Below, piece by piece: positions 58,985-64,000 of a stretch of 64,000 bases of DNA. Position 1 is the stretch's first letter; each line of letters begins with the position of its first letter. The stretch is from Plantactinospora endophytica (lineage in GTDB: Bacteria; Actinomycetota; Actinomycetes; Mycobacteriales; Micromonosporaceae): NCBI RefSeq assembly GCF_016862915.1, contig NZ_BONW01000013.1:186001-250000 (forward strand), read 5' to 3'. The notes under the pieces were generated by a model. The model searched no databases. It was given only the letters and a program-made list of their open reading frames with translations, and had not been told where the DNA came from. A program made the translations under genes and the position numbers.

Positions 58985-60180
58985 GTTGGGCTCCACGTTT
59001 GGGTGAGTTCGGCACGACGAGCCTCCAGGAAGGCGCGTTCGGTCTCGTTTGTGGCCAGCGCCGTGGCCTGGTCGTAGGCGGCTGCGGCCGCTTCGTGGCG
59101 TCCGAGCCGGGCCAGCAGTTCGGCCCGGGTGGCGGGCAGTCGGTGGTAGCCCGGCAGGTCGACGTCCTCCAGTGCGGCGAGCGCCACCGCCGGTCCGTGC
59201 ACCTCGGCGACGGCGACCGCACGGTTGAGCGCGACGACCGGGGTCGGCGCGAGCGCGAGGAGCTGGTCGTACAGTGCCAGGACCTGCGGCCAGTCGGTGG
59301 CGGCGCCGTCGGTGTGCACCGCGTTGATCGCGGCCTGGATCTGGTACGGGCCGGGCCGGTTGCGCCGCAGGCATCGGCGAACCAGGTCGTGGCCCTCGGC
59401 GATGAGGGCCCGGTTCCACAGCGACCGGTCCTGGTCGGCCAGCAGCACCAGTCCGCCGGCCGGGTCGAGCCGGGCCGGGCGGCGTGCCTCGGTCAGCAGC
59501 AGCAGGGCGAGCAGGCCGAGGACCTCGGGCTCGTCGGGCATCAACGCGGCGAGTTCGCGGGCGAGCCGGATCGCCTCGGCACACAGATCCGCATCGATGA
59601 GCTCTCCGGCGGTGGAGGCGTAGCCCTCGTTGAACATCAGGTAGAGCACGGTGAGCACCGGCGGCAGCCGGTCCGGCAGCTCATGTTCGGCGGGTACCCG
59701 GTAGGGGATGCCGGCGTCGCGGATCTTCTTCTTGGCGCGCACGATCCGCTGGGCGATGGTCGCCTCCTGGACCAGGTAGGCCCGGGCGATCTCCGGTACT
59801 TCGAGGCCACCGATCAGGCGGAGCGTGAGGGCGGTACGCGCGTCGGGGGCGAGCGCCGGGTGGCAGCAGGTGAAAATGAGTCGTAGCTGGTCGTCCTTCA
59901 CCGGTCCCACCTCCTGGGGGTCGTCCTGGTGGTGCAGCAGCAGGGCTTGCGCGTGCCGGGCCTCACGGGTCGACTCCCGGCGGAGCCGGTCGACGGCCCG
60001 GTTGCGTGCGGTGGTCACGATCCAGGCGCCCGGGTTCGGTGGCAGGGTCTGCCACTTCTGTAGCGCCGTGGTGAAGGCGTCCTGGACCGCCTCCTCGGCG
60101 AGGTTGATGTCACCGAGGAGGCGGGTCAGGGTGGCGACGCAGCGGCCGTACTCCGCGCGGTAGATGCTCGCCAGGTCCAT
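58981..60180 (-). CDS. ECF42-like RNA polymerase sigma factor with C-terminal TPR-like domain
   Basis: A 399-residue sigma factor. Regions 2 and 4 fill the first 190 residues (AEEAVQDAFTTALQKWQTLP, ARNRAVDRLRRESTREARHA, LTLRLIGGLEVPEIARAYLV then QEATIAQRIVRAKKKIRDAG). The remaining 200 residues are helical repeats (VLTVLYLMFNEGYASTAGEL, LGRHEAAAAAYDQATALATN), as in the ECF42/DUF6596 group. That group regulates a neighbouring YCII (DGPF) gene through its C-terminal extension, with no anti-sigma factor. The YCII gene is 20 nt upstream here, which supports the assignment. Confidence 0.92.
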   Translation of the reverse strand: MDLASIYRAEYGRCVATLTRLLGDINLAEEAVQDAFTTALQKWQTLPPNPGAWIVTTARNRAVDRLRRESTREARHAQALLLHHQDDPQEVGPVKDDQLRLIFTCCHPALAPDARTALTLRLIGGLEVPEIARAYLVQEATIAQRIVRAKKKIRDAGIPYRVPAEHELPDRLPPVLTVLYLMFNEGYASTAGELIDADLCAEAIRLARELAALMPDEPEVLGLLALLLLTEARRPARLDPAGGLVLLADQDRSLWNRALIAEGHDLVRRCLRRNRPGPYQIQAAINAVHTDGAATDWPQVLALYDQLLALAPTPVVALNRAVAVAEVHGPAVALAALEDVDLPGYHRLPATRAELLARLGRHEAAAAAYDQATALATNETERAFLEARRAELTQTWSPT

Positions 60181-60200
60181 CTCGGGTGACCGGCTCGCGC

Positions 60201-60554
60201 TCAGGCCTGGGACAGGTCGTCGAAGGGTCGCACCTCGATCGGGCCGCAGACCGCCGCGCACTTCTCGGCCCAGGTCAGCGCCTGGTCCAGGTCCGCGCAC
60301 TTGATGACCCAGAATCCGGCGATGTGCTCCTTGGTCTCGACGAACGGCCCGTCGCTCATGGTGGGGTTGCCGTTCTCGATCCGGACGACGGTGGCGCTGT
60401 CCGGTGAGGTGAGTCCTCCGGCGAAGACCCAGGCGCCCGCGGCCTGTAGTTCGTCGTTGATCCGATCGGTCTCCCTGAACATGGTCTGCATCTCCTCGTC
60501 GGACGGCGCCGGTGCGCCCTCGACGAAGTGCACGGAAAGCAGGTACTGCCTCAT
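60201..60554 (-). CDS. YCII-family (DGPF) protein, partner of the ECF42-like sigma factor
   Basis: A 117-residue dimeric alpha-beta-barrel protein of the YCII family. The DGPF motif lies in TMSDGPFVETKEHIAGFWVI. The start is RQYLLSVHFVEGAPAPSDEE and the end AAVCGPIEVRPFDDLSQ. YCII proteins may be small-molecule or degradative enzymes; the His/Asp pair usual for YciI is not clear here. It is the first gene of the YCII-sigma-RibD operon and the expected target of the sigma factor. Confidence 0.92.
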   Translation of the reverse strand: MRQYLLSVHFVEGAPAPSDEEMQTMFRETDRINDELQAAGAWVFAGGLTSPDSATVVRIENGNPTMSDGPFVETKEHIAGFWVIKCADLDQALTWAEKCAAVCGPIEVRPFDDLSQA

Positions 60555-60593
60555 TGTGGTCCTCCGGTAGCTCGACGGTGGAGTGGTGACAGG

Positions 60594-61007
60594 TCAGGCG
60601 GCCAGGCGGCGGGCGAGGGCGGGAATCACGATCGCGGCCGCGACCAGGTGCGTGAGCATCAGCAGCGCAATGGTGGCAGCCCCCGCGTCGGCGATCACGT
60701 CCGGCACCAGCGACAGGACGGTCAACACCACCGTCGTACGGACGAACGTGCGCCGCGGACGCCGGGCGAACCGGGACATCAGCCCGGCGATCACCACGCC
60801 GATCAACGAGAAGGCGGCGGTCAGCACGCCGAACCCGCTGACCGGGATCGGGGCGCCGGCCATATCGAGGCTGATCCCCGCCGCGTGGCCGGCGGCGGCG
60901 ACGGCCATGGTGGCGACACTCGCCGCGACCGTAGCGAGAACGCCGTCCCGGACCAGTACACCGACGGTCGAGGCGGTGGCGGGGGTCGTGTTCACAGTGG
61001 TGGTCAT
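60594..61007 (-). CDS. DUF6069-like four-helix membrane protein
   Basis: A 137-residue protein with four helices: GVLATVAASVATMAVAAAG, GFGVLTAAFSLIGVVIAGLM, TTVVLTVLSLVPDVIADAG and ATIALLMLTHLVAAAIVIPA. This is the layout of the DUF6069 family common in actinomycetes. GGAGGGC just before two adjacent ATGs favours 61007. It lies 39 nt upstream of the YCII gene and is probably in the same operon. Confidence 0.78.
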   Translation of the reverse strand: MTTTVNTTPATASTVGVLVRDGVLATVAASVATMAVAAAGHAAGISLDMAGAPIPVSGFGVLTAAFSLIGVVIAGLMSRFARRPRRTFVRTTVVLTVLSLVPDVIADAGAATIALLMLTHLVAAAIVIPALARRLAA

Positions 61008-61330
61008 CATGCCCTCCGGCGGCTGTGGGGACCGGCTCCGTGCCGGGCTCTCACCAGGGCTACGAAGAGGACCACTCCCAATCGACAACCCCGCCCAGAT
61101 TTTTTCGAAGACGTTTGGCTCGGGCGTACGTCAAGGCAGTTTCCGGGCATAGCGGATGGATCAGACAGTCCAGACTACTACTGGTGCGCCGACGTCACCT
61201 TCTGAGCTGGCGCGGCAGCCGTGGGGCCGATGACGTCGAACCGCTCGGCCCGTTCCTCGGCGATGCCCAGACCCGGGCCGGGTCGACGTCACCCGTCGAC
61301 CCGGCCGGCTCGGCCCGGATCGTCCGAGGC
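61008..61330. other. Intergenic region
   Basis: About 320 nt of Pro/Arg-rich shadow frames without a supported gene. It holds the promoter of the DUF6069-YCII-sigma operon on the minus strand. Confidence 0.45.
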
Positions 61331-61355
61331 GGTGCGGGGGCACCGCCCCCGCACC
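61331..61355. terminator. Terminator of the ABC-permease gene
   Basis: GGTGCGGGGGC (61331-61341) and GCCCCCGCACC (61345-61355) pair perfectly over 11 bp with a 3-nt loop. It starts 6 nt beyond the stop of the minus-strand gene at 61361. Confidence 0.75.
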
Positions 61356-61360
61356 ACCTG

Positions 61361-62848
61361 CTATCGCCAGTCGGTGTCCGCCGCCTGCCTGCGGCCGAGG
61401 GCCATTCGGACCACGATCACGGTGTACGCGCAGAGCACGGCGAGCCCGGCCCACCAGGGCAGCGGGAAGTACCCGGCCGACGGCGCGTAATGCGCGATGA
61501 CCTGCGGATACTCCACCACCGTCTGCTTGACGGCGAAGCCGGCGGCCGGAGTGAGCCGCAGCAGCCACTCGGAGACCGGGTCGGGCAGCAGTGGGACCGA
61601 GGTGACGGCGTAGGGCAGGGCGACCAGCGACAGCCCGACGAGGATCGCCGCCCAGCCTCGACGCAGCCACACGCCGAGCCCGTACGCGAGGACGGCGCAC
61701 AGCGCCAGCACCACCGGGACCCCGACGACCAGCCGAGCACCGGTCAGTACGGATATCGGCTGCACCGGAATACCGTTGCCCGTCAGGATCGCCGTGCCCA
61801 CCGGGAGGACGACGCCGACGGCGACCGCTCCGGCGACGAAGGTGGCCGCCCCGACGACGGCCATCCGGGCGGCGATCACCTGTCGGGAGGGTGTTCCGAG
61901 ACCTGGGCGGGCGCCGTAGCGGGCCGCGACGACGAGCGCGACGACCAGGGCGACTGCCAGGCCGGGCAGGGTCTTCTCGACGGTACGCGCGCCCTCGTCA
62001 CCGAGCGGCCCGATGTCGCCGGTGCCGCTGACCCTGATGACGCCCTCCTTCTCCACGGCTCCCGACGCGTTGTGGTACTTCTCCCAGTCGGTGTGGTTCA
62101 TTTCGCCGACGGAGTCGCTGGCCCACGCGCCGGTGGTGCCGCCCTCGACGGTGACGTTGTCGAAGACGCCGACGGCCTGGGTGAACCGGACCTCCTCGGT
62201 CGCGCCGCCGAGGCCGACCTTCCGGAGGGTGAGGTCGCCGGGGGAGGCGGCGAAGAGGCCGACCTGGACCTTGTCCGGCAGGCCGTCGAGCGTCGCCGCC
62301 CCGACGGTGCGCCACTGCTCGCCGTCCGCGGACTCGAAGCCGGTGACGGTGTCGCCCGAGCGGCTCAGCCGCAGCCAGCGCGGGGACCGTTCCGATACGC
62401 CGCCCGGACCTCCGGCGACGTCGTGTCCGTAGTCGTGCTGGAAGCGCACCCCGTGCTGGCCGGTCATCATGACGGCCGCGTACTGCGAGCCCGGCCGCAC
62501 GCCGTCCTTGACGATGATCCCGGCCTTGGCCCACGGCACCAGCCCGGACACTATCTGATCATGGTCCGGTGGCGGGTAGGTGATCGTCCCGGTCATCGAG
62601 GTCATCCGGACCGTGATGCTGCCCTCGCGGCCCAGATCGCGGTGCAGGAACCAGAACCTGTCGCTGACGGTGGCGCCGTCGCCGGTGACGGGAGCGGTCG
62701 GGCACGGCCCGGGGCAGGACGCCTGGTTGCCGAAGGCGTACAGCAGGCCCAGCGCGATGACGGCGAGGGCTGCGGCGGCCAGTGCGGTCAGGCGGCCCGG
62801 GCGGCGGAACGCGGACCATTCCCGCCGGAGGAGTTCGGTGGTCGACAT
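61361..62848 (-). CDS. ABC-2-type membrane protein with beta-sandwich (DUF1349-like) ectodomain
   Basis: A 495-residue protein. One N-terminal helix (ALAAAALAVIALGLLYAFGN) is followed by a 240-residue extracytoplasmic domain with concanavalin/DUF1349-like features (LHRDLGREGSITVRMTSMTG, WAKAGIIVKDGVRPGSQYAA, RSPRWLRLSRSGDTVTGFES). Six more helices fill about 300-495 (GLAVALVVALVVAARYG, ILVGLSLVALPYAVTSVP, WWAGLAVLCAYTVIVVRMAL). The order is that of actinobacterial ABC-2 permeases with an inserted sugar- or ligand-binding-like domain. No ATPase gene is adjacent in the window. ATG 62848 is preferred over 62872. It is divergent from a sensor kinase by 86 nt. Confidence 0.78.
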   Translation of the reverse strand: MSTTELLRREWSAFRRPGRLTALAAAALAVIALGLLYAFGNQASCPGPCPTAPVTGDGATVSDRFWFLHRDLGREGSITVRMTSMTGTITYPPPDHDQIVSGLVPWAKAGIIVKDGVRPGSQYAAVMMTGQHGVRFQHDYGHDVAGGPGGVSERSPRWLRLSRSGDTVTGFESADGEQWRTVGAATLDGLPDKVQVGLFAASPGDLTLRKVGLGGATEEVRFTQAVGVFDNVTVEGGTTGAWASDSVGEMNHTDWEKYHNASGAVEKEGVIRVSGTGDIGPLGDEGARTVEKTLPGLAVALVVALVVAARYGARPGLGTPSRQVIAARMAVVGAATFVAGAVAVGVVLPVGTAILTGNGIPVQPISVLTGARLVVGVPVVLALCAVLAYGLGVWLRRGWAAILVGLSLVALPYAVTSVPLLPDPVSEWLLRLTPAAGFAVKQTVVEYPQVIAHYAPSAGYFPLPWWAGLAVLCAYTVIVVRMALGRRQAADTDWR

Positions 62849-62934
62849 GCCGTCGGTTCTAGGCGTCGGCACCTAACGCGGCCCGAACCGGCGCCGTCAT
62901 GCTGTTGTTAGATCGCGCGCGGCATGCTGGAGGC

Positions 62935-64000
62935 ATGTTCAGGCTGATCGGCGGGACCGTGCGGGTGAGGTTCACGATTCTCTATGCCGTTGTGTTCCTC
63001 GTGTCCGGTATCGGGCTGCTGGGTCTGACCTTCCTGCTTTCCGGCGGCGGCAGCATCACCAGCGTCGCCCCCGCCGGAGACCCCCGCACCGAGGGCAGCC
63101 CCGGCGGGGCGCAGCAGCATATCCGGCAGTTGGAGCACCAGTTGGCCACGGCGCACGTGCAGCAGTCCCGCCAACTGCTGGCCGGCTCGCTGCTGGCGCT
63201 GGTCGTGATGGCGGTGGTGTCACTGCTGCTCGGCCGGGTACTGGCCAGGCGCGTGCTGCGGCCACTGCGCCTGATCACCAACGCCACCCGGCGGATCTCC
63301 GCCGACAGCCTGGATCGGCGGCTGGCGGTCACCGGCCCGGCCGACGAGGTGAAGGACCTCGCCGACACCATCGACGGGCTGCTCGCACGGCTTGAGGCGT
63401 CGTTCGTCGCGCAGCGCCGCTTCGTCGCCAACGCCTCCCACGAACTGCGTACGCCGCTGGCGACGATGCGGGCGTCGCTGGACGTCGCGGTTGCCAAGCC
63501 CGACCCGGCCCCGTCGACGGTGCTGCTCGCGGACCGGCTGCGTCGGCAGCTCGACCGCGTCGATCACCTGCTCGACGGGTTCCTCGTACTGGCCCGGGCA
63601 CAGCACGGCACGCTGGCCGACGCCGGCCCGGTCGACCTCGGCGACCTCGTCAGCACGACCCTGCGGGAAAGGACCGCCGACGTGACGTCGAAGCGGCTGG
63701 GCGTGACGGTGGACGTACCCCCGGGAACGAGCGCCCAGGGCAGCCCCGCGCTGCTGGCGCGGTTGGTCGGCAACGTCGTCGACAACGCCGTGACACACAA
63801 CGAGCACGGCGGATGGATCGGAATCACCGCTTCCGGGAGCGGCACAGAGCTGGTGCTGGTGGTCGAGACCGGTGGTCGAGTTCTCGACCAACGGGAGGTC
63901 GACCGGCTGACGCAGCCGTTCGAGCGGCTCGGCGGCGAACGCGGCGGTTCCTCCGGGCTCGGGCTGTCGATCGTGGCCGCCGTCGCCGCCGCCCACGGTG
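62935..64000 (+). CDS. Sensor histidine kinase with HAMP domain (3' end outside window)
   Basis: The first 355 residues of an EnvZ/CutS-type kinase. Helix 1 is FTILYAVVFLVSGIGLLGLT, a short sensor loop of about 55 residues follows, and helix 2 is LLAGSLLALVVMAVVSLLLG. HAMP comes next (PLRLITNATRRISADSLDRR). The His box is QRRFVANASHELRTPLATMR. The ATPase core has LARLVGNVVDNAVTHNEHGG and GSSGLGLSIVAAVAAAHG at the edge. The G1 box reads VVETGGRVLDQ, where VxDxGxG is usual. It is divergent from the ABC-2-type permease gene; a response regulator is expected next to it but is not visible. The 5' fragment at 5785 is a dead relative of this type. Confidence 0.9.
   Translation, partial: MFRLIGGTVRVRFTILYAVVFLVSGIGLLGLTFLLSGGGSITSVAPAGDPRTEGSPGGAQQHIRQLEHQLATAHVQQSRQLLAGSLLALVVMAVVSLLLGRVLARRVLRPLRLITNATRRISADSLDRRLAVTGPADEVKDLADTIDGLLARLEASFVAQRRFVANASHELRTPLATMRASLDVAVAKPDPAPSTVLLADRLRRQLDRVDHLLDGFLVLARAQHGTLADAGPVDLGDLVSTTLRERTADVTSKRLGVTVDVPPGTSAQGSPALLARLVGNVVDNAVTHNEHGGWIGITASGSGTELVLVVETGGRVLDQREVDRLTQPFERLGGERGGSSGLGLSIVAAVAAAHG

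Noticed and set aside
1-64000. CRISPR arrays, tRNA or rRNA genes, prophage
   Set aside because: I saw no repeat-spacer series, no cloverleaf-like or rRNA-like sequence, and no phage structural, integrase or lysis genes.

Overview
The window is high-GC actinomycete DNA. DUF574 methyltransferase, SigE-family and ECF42-type sigma factors, LuxR/TrmB hybrid regulation, PadR-ABC units and heavy GTG start use point to Micromonosporaceae or a relative. This is inference from gene content; no rRNA or tRNA is present to confirm it. Almost all genes are packed with 4-nt (ATGA/GTGA) overlaps inside operons.

Layout. 1-7 kb is a worn accessory stretch. Intact small genes (aldo/keto reductase, VOC protein, DUF1801, TetR with a divergent SDR, GNAT) alternate with remnants of PaaX, LuxR, ABC-ATPase, histidine kinase and GPP34 genes. 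7.8-10.4 kb couples a DUF574 methyltransferase to a c-di-GMP enzyme with a degenerate GGDEF and an intact EAL domain. 10.6-13.7 kb is one very large secreted protein of unknown function. 14.1-15.3 kb has an esterase and a probable transposase remnant.

15.3-27.4 kb (minus strand) is a six-gene biosynthetic operon. It starts with a 2411-aa NRPS (A-PCP-C-A-PCP-TE) fused to an MFS exporter. A TrpB/threonine-synthase-fold PLP enzyme, a SAM methyltransferase, a DapC-like aminotransferase, a DapD-like acyltransferase and a LysA-like decarboxylase follow. Diverted lysine/DAP enzymes next to a methyltransferase resemble the logic of tabtoxinine-beta-lactam biosynthesis. The two-module line implies a dipeptide, and the TE has Cys in place of the usual nucleophilic Ser. 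A divergent two-component system (27.6-29.3 kb) may control it.

29.4-44.2 kb is mostly transport and homeostasis. It holds a His-rich CDF exporter with a divergent ArsR whose start codons overlap, a Spo0M-like protein, a BKACE enzyme, a PadR/ABC/FtsX unit, an APC permease, and a PadR-DUF1048-ABC(2)-DUF1048-DUF1048 operon.

44.6-52.1 kb is a second, unusual biosynthetic locus: a 49-aa hydrophobic peptide, a 96-aa orphan, an alpha/beta-hydrolase thioesterase, a free carrier protein, a class II aaRS-like amino acid:carrier-protein ligase, an ATP-grasp ligase and an MFS exporter on the plus strand. It converges on a DAHP-synthase homologue and a TrmB/LuxR hybrid regulator. It looks like a carrier-protein-tethered amino acid pathway without an NRPS.

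52.3-64 kb returns to housekeeping and signalling: small enzymes, DUF1152, a SigE-like sigma factor with a membrane partner, an ECF42-like sigma factor with YCII and RibD-type partners, an ABC-2-type permease with a beta-sandwich ectodomain, and a sensor kinase cut by the right edge.
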